NCBI RefSeq assembly: GCF_902506415.1
Contig: NZ_LR733275.1
Span: 631,651-695,650 of the forward strand
Source: Massilia sp. 9I
GTDB lineage: Bacteria > Pseudomonadota > Gammaproteobacteria > Burkholderiales > Burkholderiaceae_D
Length of the DNA stretch: 64,000 nt
Reading direction: 5' to 3'
The notes beneath the pieces are model-generated. The model did not search any database, was not told where the DNA came from, and saw only the letters and a program-made list of their open reading frames with translations. Below, in pieces: positions 1 to 9,190 of this stretch. Every line of letters starts with the position of its first letter. Positions within the stretch are counted from its first letter, which is position 1. Position numbers and translations under genes: made by a program.

Positions 1-2
1 GC

Positions 3-1358
3 GGCCGCCTGGCGGCCGGCCACCAGCTGCTGTCGACCAGGGCCCTGGCGCACGAACTGGGCATCGCGCGTAACACCGTCCTGTACGCCTACGAGCAGCT
101 GATGGCGGAAGGACTCCTGCTCACCTCCCGGCGCGGCACCCTGGTGGCGCAGGTCGCGCTTCCCGCGCCCGCCGGAGAGACGATGGAGCGGCCGGCGTCG
201 GCGCTGTCGCGCCGCGCCCAGGCCTTGACCGGCATCGCCATGCCCGGGATGCTGAGCAGCGCCTTCGCGCTCGGCGTACCGGCGCTCGACGCCTTTCCCA
301 TGGCGGCCTGGCGGCGCGCGCTCGACCGCGCCTGGCGCGAGACCGGCCCCTTCGAGTTCGATTACTGCGACCCGGCCGGCCTGCCGGTGCTGCGCAAGGC
401 GATTGCCGACTACCTGCAGGCGGCGCGCGGCCTGCGCTGCGACCCGGCACAGGTCGTGGTCACCAACGGCACCCAAGCCAGCCTGGAACTGTGCGTGCAC
501 CTGTTCACCGATGCCGGCGACACGGCCTGGATCGAGAACCCCGGCTATCTGGGGGCCTTGTCGGCCTTTCGCGGCGGCCAGCTGCGCACCGTCGGCATCG
601 CGGTCGACCACGAGGGTATCGCCCCCAGCGCGGACGACTGGCGCAAGACAGCGCCGCGCCTCATCTATACGAGCCCCTCGCACCAGTATCCGACCGGCGG
701 CGTGCTGGGCATGCCGCGCCGGCTGGCGCTGCTGGACCAGGCCGAGCAAGCGGGCGCCTTGATCATCGAAGACGATTACGACAGCGAGTTCCGGCACGAC
801 GGGCCGCCGCTGCCGGCCATGCAGGGGCTCGCGCCCGCCGCGCCGGTGATCTATCTCGGCACCTTCAGCAAGACCATGTTCCCGGCCATGCGCACCGGCT
901 TCATGGTGCTGCCGGCCGGCCTGGCCGAAGCCGCGCGTCCCGCGCTGGCGCGCCTGCCGATGCATGGCCGGGTGCCGGAACAGCGCGCCCTGGCTGCCTT
1001 CCTCGCCAGCGGCCAGTTCCTGCAGCACCTGCGCCGGATGCGCCGCCTGTACCGCGAGCGGCGCGACACCCTGCTCGATGCCCTGGACCGGCATTTCGGC
1101 GCGAGCGCAGCCGTGCACGGCGCCGGCACCGGCATGCACCTGTCGCTCGGCTTCACCGACGCGGCCTGGCGCGACGACCGGATCAGCGACGCCGCCCGCG
1201 CCGAAGGCATTGCCGTGCACTGCATGACCCGGCATGAAACCGGCCTGCGCAAGACCGCGTGGACGGGCCTCCTGCTCGGCTACAGCCAGGTGCCGGCGCT
1301 GGACATCGACGCTGCGGTAGAGCGGCTGGCCGGCATCGCCCGCAATACTCCGGTTTGA
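3..1358 (+). CDS. MocR/PdxR-type GntR regulator with aminotransferase domain (5' truncated)
   Basis: The reading frame is open from the first bases of the window, so the N-terminus is missing; the first ATG in frame (102) is internal. Residues encoded by 3-125 form the recognition half of a GntR winged helix (STRALAHELGIARNTVLYAY, then EQLMAEGLL). A fold-type I aminotransferase domain follows after a linker, with NPGYLG, DDYDSEFR and the PLP-lysine context GTFSKTMFP. This HTH plus aminotransferase fusion defines the MocR subfamily, whose members usually sense PLP or an amino-acid/GABA-like ligand and regulate a neighbouring or divergent gene. The target probably lies outside the window to the left. 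The effector cannot be told from sequence. Confidence 0.9.
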   Translation, partial: GRLAAGHQLLSTRALAHELGIARNTVLYAYEQLMAEGLLLTSRRGTLVAQVALPAPAGETMERPASALSRRAQALTGIAMPGMLSSAFALGVPALDAFPMAAWRRALDRAWRETGPFEFDYCDPAGLPVLRKAIADYLQAARGLRCDPAQVVVTNGTQASLELCVHLFTDAGDTAWIENPGYLGALSAFRGGQLRTVGIAVDHEGIAPSADDWRKTAPRLIYTSPSHQYPTGGVLGMPRRLALLDQAEQAGALIIEDDYDSEFRHDGPPLPAMQGLAPAAPVIYLGTFSKTMFPAMRTGFMVLPAGLAEAARPALARLPMHGRVPEQRALAAFLASGQFLQHLRRMRRLYRERRDTLLDALDRHFGASAAVHGAGTGMHLSLGFTDAAWRDDRISDAARAEGIAVHCMTRHETGLRKTAWTGLLLGYSQVPALDIDAAVERLAGIARNTPV

Positions 1359-1430
1359 TTGAATCGCGCCTGACCCGATGCAGGCATGCCGAAACTTGTT
1401 GACAAGAAAAGCAGTTCGTACGATCCTCGC

Positions 1431-1544
1431 TAAAACGTTGCAGTAAATCGTTTTAGTGGACTGGCCAGCGACGGTTTTTTTCGCACTATCTTCGTCCGCA
1501 AAAAATTTTCCCTATTTACTAAATCGTTACAGTAAACCGTTTCA
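1431..1544. promoter_or_regulatory. Two 25-bp direct repeats, LacI-type operator-like, upstream of the receptor gene
   Basis: Positions 1431-1455 and 1520-1544 match at 21 of 25 bases, start to start 89 bp. Each copy contains two CG-centred half-palindromes in tandem; the clearest is TAAATCGTTTTA at 1444-1455, matching its reverse complement at 10 of 12 positions. The counterpart TAAACCGTTTCA lies at 1533-1544. CG-centred palindromes of this kind are typical of LacI-family operators. Inference: a LacI-type or similar dimeric repressor controls the downstream receptor and esterase. No LacI gene is present in the window. Confidence 0.55.
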
Positions 1545-1596
1545 TAAATTTCTAGCAACCTGCTGTCGGCAACAAAACCAAACAATGGAGACAACC

Positions 1597-4005
1597 ATGG
1601 CAGTCAAGCAGCGCTCTCAGCACTTACCGTCCCTCACACCAATCGCAGCCGCCCTGGCGATCCTGCAGTTCGCCACGCCCGTACAGGCCCAGCAGGCGCC
1701 CGCGGCCACCGACGCGCCGCAACTCGAAACGGTGGTGGTGTCGGCCAACCGCCGTATCGAGAAGCTCGAAGACGTGCCGCAGTCGATTTCGGTACTGACG
1801 GAAGAAGCGCTCACGCGCAACAACGTGCGCGAGTTCGACGACATCGTGAACCTGTCGCCAGCCCTGACGATCTCGCACGGCACCCAGGTGGGCACCAACA
1901 GCATCAACATGCGCGGCATCGGCACCACCTCGAACAACATCGGCATCGAAGGCGACGTTGCGATCATCGTCGACGACATGCCGTATGCCCAGGCGCAGCA
2001 GGCGTTTCGCGACCAGGCCGACGTGGCGCGCGTGGAGATCCTGAAGGGCCCGCAAAGCACGATGTTCGGCAAGAGCGCGATCGCCGGGGCCGTGGTCATC
2101 ACCACCAAGCCGATTGGGGCCGGGCCGATGAAAGGCAAGCTCTCGCTGTTCAAGAGCAGCGACGACGAGTACCGGGTCGCTACCTCCGTCAGCGGGCGCG
2201 TGTCGGACAAGGTCGGGCTGCGGGTGTTTGCCAGCAAGTCCAACTTCCCCGGCCTCCTGCACAACCTGACCACCGACCGCATGCAGAACGGCTCGGGCGG
2301 CAAGACCTTCTTCGCCAAGCTGCAATGGCAGCTCACCCCCGACCTGGACGTGCAGATCTCGCCGCGCTATGACCATTCGCTCAGGACCGGCAACACGGCG
2401 GCGATCACCTCGATCGGGCCAGGCGTCGGCTACCTGTACAATAAGAACTACACCGCGCTGTCGAACACCCAGGTGCTGCGCGGGATCGCCGTCACCCCTT
2501 ATAACACGACCATCCGCAACGACTCCCCGACCGGCCTCGATGCTTCCGACCGCGGCGTGGGCGTGCGCATCAACTACCTGTTCCCGGAGGCCTCGCCGCT
2601 GGCCGGCCATGCGCTTACCTCGATCACCTCGGTCGACAAGAACCGCTCGAACGACTTCCGCGACAACGACAACATCGACCTGATCTCCACCTTCTATCAG
2701 GTGAACCACTCGGGCAAGCCGTCCGGCATCGCCGAGCCGCCGATGATCAACGGGACGCTCGACACCAAGACCTCGACCCAGGAATTGCGCCTGACCTCGC
2801 CCGACAGCGGCGCGCTGCGCTACCTGGTCGGCCTGTGGCTGGCGCGCACCAGCATCGACCGCTACTACCTGCGCGGCAATCCCTTCGTCAAAGAGACCAA
2901 CTGGACCAACTACGCCACCACGTCGGCCAGCCTGAACCGCGCCATCTACGCCAACGGCAGTTGGGACTTCGCGCCGCGCCACACGCTCACGGCTGGCCTG
3001 CGCTTCACGCGCGAGTCGAACGATTACATGTTCCACACGATCGACAGCCTGTCCTCGAGCGCGCCTAACAACGTCCATACCGGCTCGAACGTCTACACCG
3101 CCCCGCGCCATCACGAGAACTACGTCACCGGCAAGCTCGGTTATGGCTACAAGCTCACCGCGGACACGATGGTGTACGGCACCGCGTCGACCGGCACCAA
3201 GGGCGTCGCCTACGACATGACGAGCGGCGCCAACAACGTGAACGTGTTCAAGCGCCTGCCGCTGGCGCCCGAGGAAGCGACCAGCGTCGAGGCCGGGTTC
3301 AAGGCCAACCTCTGGAACAACCGCGCGACGCTGAACGTGGCGGTGTTCAAGACTGAATTCCGCGACTACCAGACCTCGGCCACCGAGCGCTTCTCGGACG
3401 GCAGCCAGGCCAGCGTCCTGTACAGCATCCCCAAGGTGCAGACCCAGGGTATCGAGGCCGATGCCACGGCGCTGCTGGCACGCTCCTTCCTGCTAACGGC
3501 GAACCTGGCCTACACCCGCGCCACGGTGGAGGACTGGAAGCAGGGTCCCTGCTATAGCGGCGCCACCGACTGCACCGTGCCGAACGAGCTGGTGCCGGGC
3601 GCCTTCCTGCGCGACGCCAGCGGCGGCATGATGCCGAACTCGCCGAAATGGAAGATGAACCTGGGCGGCGAATACACCCTGCCGCTGGCGATGCCGTACA
3701 AGGTGGCGATCAACGCGAACGTGCGCGCCCAGACCAAGGTCCAGGGCGCGATCAGCCAGGACCCGAGCCTGCAGCGGCCCGGCCATGGCATCGTTGACCT
3801 CGGCGCCTCGGTCGGCGACAGCCGGGGAAAATACAAGTTCTCGGTCGGCGTCAAGAACCTGTTCGACCATCATTACGCGGTCGGCAACGTCGGCTCCTTC
3901 CTGAACTTCAAGCAGACCTCGGGACCGGACATCCGCTCGTTCGGCTGGCAGCCGGCGCGCGACGCGTTCCGCTACTACACTGCCCGCCTGGACGTGAATT
4001 TCTGA
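1597..4005 (+). CDS. TonB-dependent outer-membrane receptor
   Basis: An 802-residue TonB-dependent receptor for active uptake of a ligand across the outer membrane. The start at 1597 is chosen because GGAG lies 6 bases upstream and the product then begins with a signal peptide (MAVKQRSQHL..., hydrophobic stretch, then PVQAQQ). The longer frame back to 1456 runs through the operator repeats. After the signal come a TonB-box-like segment (ETVVVSANRR), a plug domain (EDVPQSISVLTEEAL; VEILKGPQSTMFGKSAIAGAV) and a long beta-barrel ending in aromatic ARLDVNF. No STN domain is seen, so surface signalling is unlikely. The SGNH esterase 25 bases downstream and the LacI-type operator pattern suggest a carbohydrate or esterified plant compound as ligand, which is inference only. 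Confidence 0.92.
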   Translation: MAVKQRSQHLPSLTPIAAALAILQFATPVQAQQAPAATDAPQLETVVVSANRRIEKLEDVPQSISVLTEEALTRNNVREFDDIVNLSPALTISHGTQVGTNSINMRGIGTTSNNIGIEGDVAIIVDDMPYAQAQQAFRDQADVARVEILKGPQSTMFGKSAIAGAVVITTKPIGAGPMKGKLSLFKSSDDEYRVATSVSGRVSDKVGLRVFASKSNFPGLLHNLTTDRMQNGSGGKTFFAKLQWQLTPDLDVQISPRYDHSLRTGNTAAITSIGPGVGYLYNKNYTALSNTQVLRGIAVTPYNTTIRNDSPTGLDASDRGVGVRINYLFPEASPLAGHALTSITSVDKNRSNDFRDNDNIDLISTFYQVNHSGKPSGIAEPPMINGTLDTKTSTQELRLTSPDSGALRYLVGLWLARTSIDRYYLRGNPFVKETNWTNYATTSASLNRAIYANGSWDFAPRHTLTAGLRFTRESNDYMFHTIDSLSSSAPNNVHTGSNVYTAPRHHENYVTGKLGYGYKLTADTMVYGTASTGTKGVAYDMTSGANNVNVFKRLPLAPEEATSVEAGFKANLWNNRATLNVAVFKTEFRDYQTSATERFSDGSQASVLYSIPKVQTQGIEADATALLARSFLLTANLAYTRATVEDWKQGPCYSGATDCTVPNELVPGAFLRDASGGMMPNSPKWKMNLGGEYTLPLAMPYKVAINANVRAQTKVQGAISQDPSLQRPGHGIVDLGASVGDSRGKYKFSVGVKNLFDHHYAVGNVGSFLNFKQTSGPDIRSFGWQPARDAFRYYTARLDVNF

Positions 4006-4030
4006 ACCGTTTGAACAAGGAACCCACAAG

Positions 4031-4786
4031 ATGACTTTCACCACATTGCGCCGACTTGCCCTGGTCCTGTGCCTGGCGAGCTGCCAGGCATTCGCCCAGG
4101 GCTATCCCGACGAGAACCCGTCGCAGCCCTACGCCAAGCAGGACGACGGCAAGTTCCTCAAGAAGCACGGGGTCAACCTGGCGCGCGCCAAGAGCGGGCC
4201 GGTCGGGCTGCTGTTCATCGGCGACTCGATCACCGATAACTGGCGCAAGGCGCCGCACATCTGGGACGCGTACTACGCCAAGTACCAGGCTGCCAACTTC
4301 GGCATCGGCGGCGACCGCACCCAGCATGTCATCTGGCGCATCGAACACGGCGAGCTGGAGGGGATCGCGCCGAAAGTCACGGTCCTGATGCTTGGCACGA
4401 ACAACAGCCTGCACAACAGTGCGGCCGAAATCGCGGCGGCGAACCGCAAGATCGTCGGCATGATCCGCACGCGGCTGCCACAGACCAAGGTGCTGGTGCT
4501 CGGCGTCTTCCCGCGCGGTCCGCGCGACCGTTTCGGCGGCCCGGTCACGCCTGCCCTGGTGGAGGAAGCGGCCAAGCGGATGGCCACGATCAATGCGCTG
4601 AACGCCGAGCTGGCGAAGATGGACGACGGCAAGACCGTGCGCTACCTGGACATCTCCAAGGCCTTCCTGGGCCAGGACGGCAAGATCCCGTTCTCGATCA
4701 TGCCCGACCAGCTGCATCCGGGCGCCGCCGGCTACCAGGTGTGGGCGGATGCCATGCAGCCGACGCTCGACGAGATGATGAAGTAA
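4031..4786 (+). CDS. Secreted SGNH/GDSL-family esterase
   Basis: A 251-residue hydrolase of the SGNH (GDSL) superfamily, resembling the platelet-activating-factor acetylhydrolase beta/gamma group. Block I shows the nucleophile in FIGDSITDNW, block II GIGGDRTQH with the oxyanion glycine, block III LGTNN, and block V DQLHPGAAGY with catalytic Asp and His. The N-terminus is a signal sequence; it also contains LASC (residues 15-18), so it could be a lipoprotein, although cleavage after AFA is equally possible. It starts 25 bases after the TonB-dependent receptor stop, with AAGGA upstream, so the two are probably one operon. A deacetylase or esterase removing acyl groups from an imported glycan would fit the pairing; the substrate is unknown. 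Confidence 0.88.
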   Translation: MTFTTLRRLALVLCLASCQAFAQGYPDENPSQPYAKQDDGKFLKKHGVNLARAKSGPVGLLFIGDSITDNWRKAPHIWDAYYAKYQAANFGIGGDRTQHVIWRIEHGELEGIAPKVTVLMLGTNNSLHNSAAEIAAANRKIVGMIRTRLPQTKVLVLGVFPRGPRDRFGGPVTPALVEEAAKRMATINALNAELAKMDDGKTVRYLDISKAFLGQDGKIPFSIMPDQLHPGAAGYQVWADAMQPTLDEMMK

Positions 4787-4809
4787 GTAACGCGGCCCTG
4801 CGCTAGCGT

Positions 4810-5706
4810 TCAAGCCTGCGCCAGGTGCTGGCGCAGGTAATCGACGCAGACGCGCACCCTGCCCGACCCTGCCAGGCGCTGCGGGTACACGGCCCAGACG
4901 CTGGCCGGCTGCGTGTACTCGGGCAGCACCTGCACCAGCCGGCCATCGTCGAGGTAGCTGCGCGCATCCCACAGCGAGCGCAGCACGATCCCCGCCCCTT
5001 CCACCGCCCAGCGCAGCGCGATCTCGCCGTGGTTGGTCGACAGCGCGCCGGACACGCGCACGGTTTCCTCGCCGTGCCGGCCGCGCAGGCGCCAGGTGCC
5101 GAGCGGATGGTCGCGCTCCTTGATCGCCAGGCATTGGTGAGTGGCGAGTTCCTTCAAGGCCTTGGGCATGCCGTGCTGCGCGAGATAGGCGGGCGATGCG
5201 CACAGGATGCGGTGGTTGTCCATCAGCTTGCGCGCCACCAGCTGGGGCGGGATGTCGTCGCCGATGCGCACGTCCAGGTCGAAGCCTTCCGCCACCGTAT
5301 CGACCAGGCGGTCGAACACCTCGAAGCGAATCTGCAGCTTGGGATGATGTGCCGCCAGCTTCGCGACCACCGGCGCCACCACGTTGCGCCCGAAGCCGAA
5401 GCTGCTGCAGATGCGCAGGCGCCCGGCCGGCTCCTGGCGGCGTTCGGAGACGTCGTCCAGCATGTCGTCGAGCTGCTCCAGGATCTGCTGCGCACGGCCG
5501 TAGACCTGCTCGCCCTCATCGGTGATCACCACCCGACGCGTCGAGCGCTCGAACAGGCGCACCCCGAGCAGGGCTTCCAGGATGCCGATCCGCTTGCTGA
5601 CGAAGGCCGCCGACATGCCCAGCGCCTCGGCCGCGCCGCTGAAGCTGCCCTTGCGGACCACCTCGACAAACACCCGCAAGTCGCCGTTCTCGATTTGATT
5701 ATTCAC
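4810..5706 (-). CDS. LysR-family regulator, DmlR-like
   Basis: A LysR-type activator with an N-terminal winged HTH (GSFSGAAEALGMSAAFVSKR...LFERSTRRVVIT) and a periplasmic-binding-protein-like effector domain. It is transcribed divergently from the D-malate/tartrate dehydrogenase gene, the arrangement of dmlR-dmlA in enterobacteria, so it probably senses D-malate or a related hydroxy-dicarboxylate and activates that gene. The frame is open to a GTG at 5733, but a perfect TATAAT on the minus strand lies at 5744-5739, too close for that codon to be used. The GTG at 5706 gives 298 residues, the usual LysR size, and is chosen here. The stop lies 23 bases from the convergent esterase stop. Confidence 0.88.
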   Translation of the reverse strand: MNNQIENGDLRVFVEVVRKGSFSGAAEALGMSAAFVSKRIGILEALLGVRLFERSTRRVVITDEGEQVYGRAQQILEQLDDMLDDVSERRQEPAGRLRICSSFGFGRNVVAPVVAKLAAHHPKLQIRFEVFDRLVDTVAEGFDLDVRIGDDIPPQLVARKLMDNHRILCASPAYLAQHGMPKALKELATHQCLAIKERDHPLGTWRLRGRHGEETVRVSGALSTNHGEIALRWAVEGAGIVLRSLWDARSYLDDGRLVQVLPEYTQPASVWAVYPQRLAGSGRVRVCVDYLRQHLAQA

Positions 5707-5738
5707 GATTCGTGTTCTATCAGGCCACAACACAAGGG

Positions 5739-5744
5739 ATTATA
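5739..5744 (-). promoter_or_regulatory. -10 box for the LysR gene
   Basis: TATAAT on the minus strand in the divergent regulator/dehydrogenase intergenic region. The predicted transcript would begin near 5732, giving a leader of about 25 bases before the GTG at 5706. The matching -35 region is weak, as expected for an autoregulated LysR gene. Confidence 0.4.
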
Positions 5745-5804
5745 TACAGTGCGTTTTCTTGCTATCTTAAACACCGACATGCAAACAGCACTCAGGAGTC
5801 AGCC

Positions 5805-6875
5805 ATGAAGAAGCACAGGATCGCCGTCATCGCCGGGGACTGCATCGGCAAGGAAGTCATGCCCGAGGGCTTGCGCGCGCTGGAAGCCGCAGCCGAGCGC
5901 TTCGGCATCGACCTGGAATTCGCCCATTTTGAATGGGCCAGCTGCGACTACTACCTCCAGCACGGCAAGATGATGCCGGACGACTGGAAGCAGCAGCTCG
6001 AGGGTAGCGATGCGATCTTCTTCGGCGCGGTCGGCTGGCCCGACACGGTGCCCGACCACATCTCGCTGTGGGGCTCGCTGCTGAAGTTCCGCCGCGAGTT
6101 CGACCAGTACGTCAACCTGCGCCCGGTGCGCCTGATGCCGGGCGTGCCCTGCCCGCTCGCCAACAAGAAGCCGGGCGACATCGACTTCTACGTGGTGCGC
6201 GAGAACACCGAAGGCGAATACTCGGCGGTGGGCGGCCGCATGTTCGAGGGCACCGAGCGCGAGCTGGTGCTGCAGGAAGCGATCTTTACCCGCAAGGGCA
6301 CCGACCGCATCCTCAAGTACGCCTTCGACCTGGCCCAGCGCCGCCCCAAGCAGCACCTGACCGCCGCCACCAAGTCGAACGGCATCGCGATCTCGATGCC
6401 CTACTGGGACGAGCGCGTGGCCGAGATGGGCAAGGCCTATCCGGAGGTCCGCTGGGACAAGTACCACGTCGATATCCTGGCCGCGCGCTTCGTGCTGTCG
6501 CCGGAGCGCTTCGACGTGGTGGTGGCCTCGAACCTGTTCGGCGACATCCTGTCCGACCTGGGCCCGGCCTGCACCGGCACCATCGGCATCGCGCCCTCGG
6601 CCAACCTGAATCCGGAACGGAGCTTCCCCTCGCTGTTCGAACCGGTGCACGGCTCGGCGCCCGACATCTACGGCAAGAACATCGCCAACCCGATCGCCAT
6701 GATCTGGTCGGGCGCGATGATGCTGGACTTCCTGGGGTACAAGGAAGCGCACGACGCGGTCGTGCGGGCAATGGAGCACTGCCTGGTGAACGGGCCGCGT
6801 ACGCCGGATATGGGCGGGACGGCGAATACGACTGAGGTGGGCAAAGCGATCGCCGAGTACCTCGCAACCGCCTGA
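5805..6875 (+). CDS. dmlA: D-malate / tartrate dehydrogenase (decarboxylating)
   Basis: A 356-residue member of the isocitrate/isopropylmalate dehydrogenase family, closest in motif content to DmlA/TtuC enzymes that oxidatively decarboxylate D-malate or tartrate with NAD. The start at 5805 follows AGGAG by 6 bases; the longer frame from 5712 runs through the promoter. Supporting motifs are VVRENTEGEYS, NLFGDILSDLGP with metal-binding Asp residues, and FEPVHGSAPDI. Oddity: the N-terminal signature reads AGDCIGKE where relatives normally have GDGIG, a Gly to Cys change visible in the DNA (GACTGCATC). Divergent from the LysR gene that probably controls it. LeuB is the main alternative, but the N-terminal segment and neighbour favour DmlA. 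Confidence 0.88.
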   Translation: MKKHRIAVIAGDCIGKEVMPEGLRALEAAAERFGIDLEFAHFEWASCDYYLQHGKMMPDDWKQQLEGSDAIFFGAVGWPDTVPDHISLWGSLLKFRREFDQYVNLRPVRLMPGVPCPLANKKPGDIDFYVVRENTEGEYSAVGGRMFEGTERELVLQEAIFTRKGTDRILKYAFDLAQRRPKQHLTAATKSNGIAISMPYWDERVAEMGKAYPEVRWDKYHVDILAARFVLSPERFDVVVASNLFGDILSDLGPACTGTIGIAPSANLNPERSFPSLFEPVHGSAPDIYGKNIANPIAMIWSGAMMLDFLGYKEAHDAVVRAMEHCLVNGPRTPDMGGTANTTEVGKAIAEYLATA

Positions 6876-6877
6876 CG

Positions 6878-6905
6878 GCGTGGGCGGGAAACCCGCCCAC
6901 CCTAC
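6878..6905. repeat. Palindromic intergenic repeat, copy 1
   Basis: A hairpin-forming unit (TGGGCGGGAAACCCGCCCA core) just after the dehydrogenase stop. A second copy at 24379-24406 matches at 26 of 28 bases, including the non-palindromic CTAC tail. The shared tail suggests a dispersed REP-like unit rather than two independent terminators. It lies between convergent genes. Confidence 0.7.
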
Positions 6906-6908
6906 AGC

Positions 6909-8894
6909 TTATTTGAGCAGATAAGTGTTGAAGAAGTCGATCGTCGAATAGAACAGGTAATCGGCATTTGCCTTCTTGCCGAAACCGTGCCCTTCGTCGT
7001 TGGCCGTCATGTACCACACCGGCGTGCCGTTCTTCTTCACCGTCGCCACCATCTGGTCCGCCTCCTGCCAGGGCACGCGCGGATCGTTCTTGCCCTGCAC
7101 GACGAACAGCGGCTTCTTGATCTTGGCCGCATTGTTGGCCGGCGCCGTCGCCTCCATCCACTTGCGCATGTCCGGATCACGCTCATCGCCGTACTCCACG
7201 CGGCGCAGGTCGCGCCGGTAGCTTTCGGTGCGCTCGAGGAAGGTGACGAAGTTCGAGATGCCGACGATGTCGACCGCCGCCGCGATGCGCTCCGGGTACA
7301 TGGTCGATACGGCCAGGGTCATGTAGCCGCCGTAGGAGCCACCGAACACGGCCACGCGTGAGGCATCCATGTCCGGCTGGGTCGCGATCCAGTCCATCAG
7401 CGCGCCGATGTCCTTGACCGAATCTTCGCGCAGCTTGCCATTGTCCAGCTTCAGGAAGCTCTTGCCGTAGCCGGTCGAGCCGCGCACGTTCGGATAGATG
7501 ACGATGAGGCCCATCTCGTCCGTGTAATAGTTGCCGCGGCCCAGGAAGCCCGGCGTCGATTGCCCTTCCGGCCCGCCGTGGATGTTGATCACCACCGGGC
7601 GCTTGCCCGGGAATTTACTTGCATCCGGACGGTAAACGAAGCCCGAGATGCTGCGGCCGTCGAAGGACTTCCAGCGCACCAGCGAAGGCTCGACGAAGCG
7701 GTTCATGTCGACTTCCATCTTCTCGTGCTGGGTCCAGCGCGTGACGGCGCCGGTCTTGGCGTCCACGCTGTACACCTCCGACGGGCTGCGCGCCGAGGAC
7801 AGCGACAGCGCCAGGTTGCGGCTGTTGTTGTGCCACTCGACGCTGCCGATCACGCCCAGCGGCAGCTTGGGCTGGGCGACCAGCTTGCGGTCGCCCGTCC
7901 GCATCATGCGCAGCACGCTGCTGCCGTCCTCGTTGGCGACGAAGGCCAGCAGCTTGCCATCATCCGACAGGTCGATCTCGTCGATGTCCCATTCGATCTG
8001 CGGCGTGAGCACGGTCTCCTTGCTGCTCGCCAGGTCGATGTAGACCAGGCGCCGGAATTCCGAGCCGCGGTCGCTGGTCGTGTAGATGCCCTTGCCGTCG
8101 CGCGCGAAGACCGGGTCGCCGTAGGCTACCTTGTCGCTGCCCTTCTCCGTCAGGCGGCGGCTCTTGCCGGTGGCGGCGTCCATCAGCCACAGGTAGGTTT
8201 CGTTGGCCGACACGTACTCGAGGTAGACCAGCTGCTTGTCGTCGTGCGAGAACGCGAACGAGCCCCAGCCGCCGCCCGGCAGCTCGGCCAGCACGCGCGC
8301 CTGCTCCGGCTGCATTGGGTCGACGATGCTGATGGTCGAGCTGATCTGGTCGTTCGAACCCTGGCGCCCGACCGGCACCGTCACGTACAGCAGCTTGCCG
8401 CTCTTCTTGGCCCAGGCGGTGTCCTGCACCCGGCGGTTATCGGGCGTGACCGGCACCGCGTCCGCGCTGGCGGCCTTGGCGCCGACGTCGCGCCGGTAGG
8501 CCCGGAACACCTCGTTGCCGCCGCTGTCGCGGCCGAACACGTAGAACTTGCCGTGGCGCGGTTCGTACTGCGCGCTGCGCACCGGTTCGGCGTAGTCGGT
8601 CAGGAGTTCCAGCGGCGCGCCCGGCTTGGCCACGCGGAACAGCTGGGGCGTGTTGTTGTGGCGGCGCGAGACGATCATCTCGAGTTTTGTCGGGTGCCAG
8701 GCGGCGTAGGAAGTGGGCTTGAATTCATTGTACTTCTCCACGCGCTTGGCCAGGCTGGCGCTCACCGGCGGCACGTTTTCCAGCACCATCGCGCTGGGTG
8801 GCGCGACGGTGGCCTCCTGGGCCGTGGCCGCGCCGGCGGCGATGAAGAACGAGGCGATCAGGGTCAGCCCGAGCGGGCGGCGTACAGGTCTCAT
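6909..8894 (-). CDS. S9-family prolyl oligopeptidase / dipeptidyl aminopeptidase, exported
   Basis: A 661-residue serine peptidase of the S9 (prolyl oligopeptidase) family. The start at 8894 has GGAG 8 bases upstream and gives a signal peptide ending near GAATAQE; the open frame further upstream lacks these. The N-terminal half carries repeated WD-like beta-propeller blades that gate substrate. The C-terminal alpha/beta-hydrolase domain holds the nucleophile in FGGSYGGYM, the Asp in QGKNDPRVPW and the His in NDEGHGF. It probably trims short peptides in the periplasm or outside the cell. It stands alone: the dehydrogenase converges on it, and the response-regulator gene is divergent across a 296-bp gap. 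Confidence 0.9.
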   Translation of the reverse strand: MRPVRRPLGLTLIASFFIAAGAATAQEATVAPPSAMVLENVPPVSASLAKRVEKYNEFKPTSYAAWHPTKLEMIVSRRHNNTPQLFRVAKPGAPLELLTDYAEPVRSAQYEPRHGKFYVFGRDSGGNEVFRAYRRDVGAKAASADAVPVTPDNRRVQDTAWAKKSGKLLYVTVPVGRQGSNDQISSTISIVDPMQPEQARVLAELPGGGWGSFAFSHDDKQLVYLEYVSANETYLWLMDAATGKSRRLTEKGSDKVAYGDPVFARDGKGIYTTSDRGSEFRRLVYIDLASSKETVLTPQIEWDIDEIDLSDDGKLLAFVANEDGSSVLRMMRTGDRKLVAQPKLPLGVIGSVEWHNNSRNLALSLSSARSPSEVYSVDAKTGAVTRWTQHEKMEVDMNRFVEPSLVRWKSFDGRSISGFVYRPDASKFPGKRPVVINIHGGPEGQSTPGFLGRGNYYTDEMGLIVIYPNVRGSTGYGKSFLKLDNGKLREDSVKDIGALMDWIATQPDMDASRVAVFGGSYGGYMTLAVSTMYPERIAAAVDIVGISNFVTFLERTESYRRDLRRVEYGDERDPDMRKWMEATAPANNAAKIKKPLFVVQGKNDPRVPWQEADQMVATVKKNGTPVWYMTANDEGHGFGKKANADYLFYSTIDFFNTYLLK

Positions 8895-9190
8895 CCGGTG
8901 GTCTCCGATAGATTCAGTGGTTGGCGTCGCTACGGAAATACTGCGCTTCAACTTTACACGATGTCGTGCATGCCGTGACCATCCGGCCGGCCGGGTCTGC
9001 CTTGCGTCTCACCCAGCGCTCATAATTTTGCCCGGCCTCAGCAGCCAGGGCTGTAGACGCGTAAGATAGTCGACCGTCGCTACCCGTTCCGCATCATTGT
9101 CATCGAACTGTATGCGAATGTCCCCCCTTTGTAGGGGCTGTGCTTTAGAGCAACCAGTCCTTTACAATCTCGGACCAAGGAGAAACAAGC
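8895..9190. other. Divergent intergenic region (S9 peptidase / response regulator)
   Basis: No gene seen. A -10-like TACAAT precedes the response-regulator gene at about 9164-9169 without a convincing -35. A short G/C hairpin (CCCC...GGGG) lies near 9122-9137. AAGGAG at 9177-9182 is the ribosome binding site of the response regulator. Confidence 0.4.

Noticed and set aside
1399..1427. TTGACA at 1399-1404 as the receptor promoter
   Set aside because: No acceptable -10 at 16-18 bases; it may still be real, but the operators further downstream point to a promoter closer to 1540.
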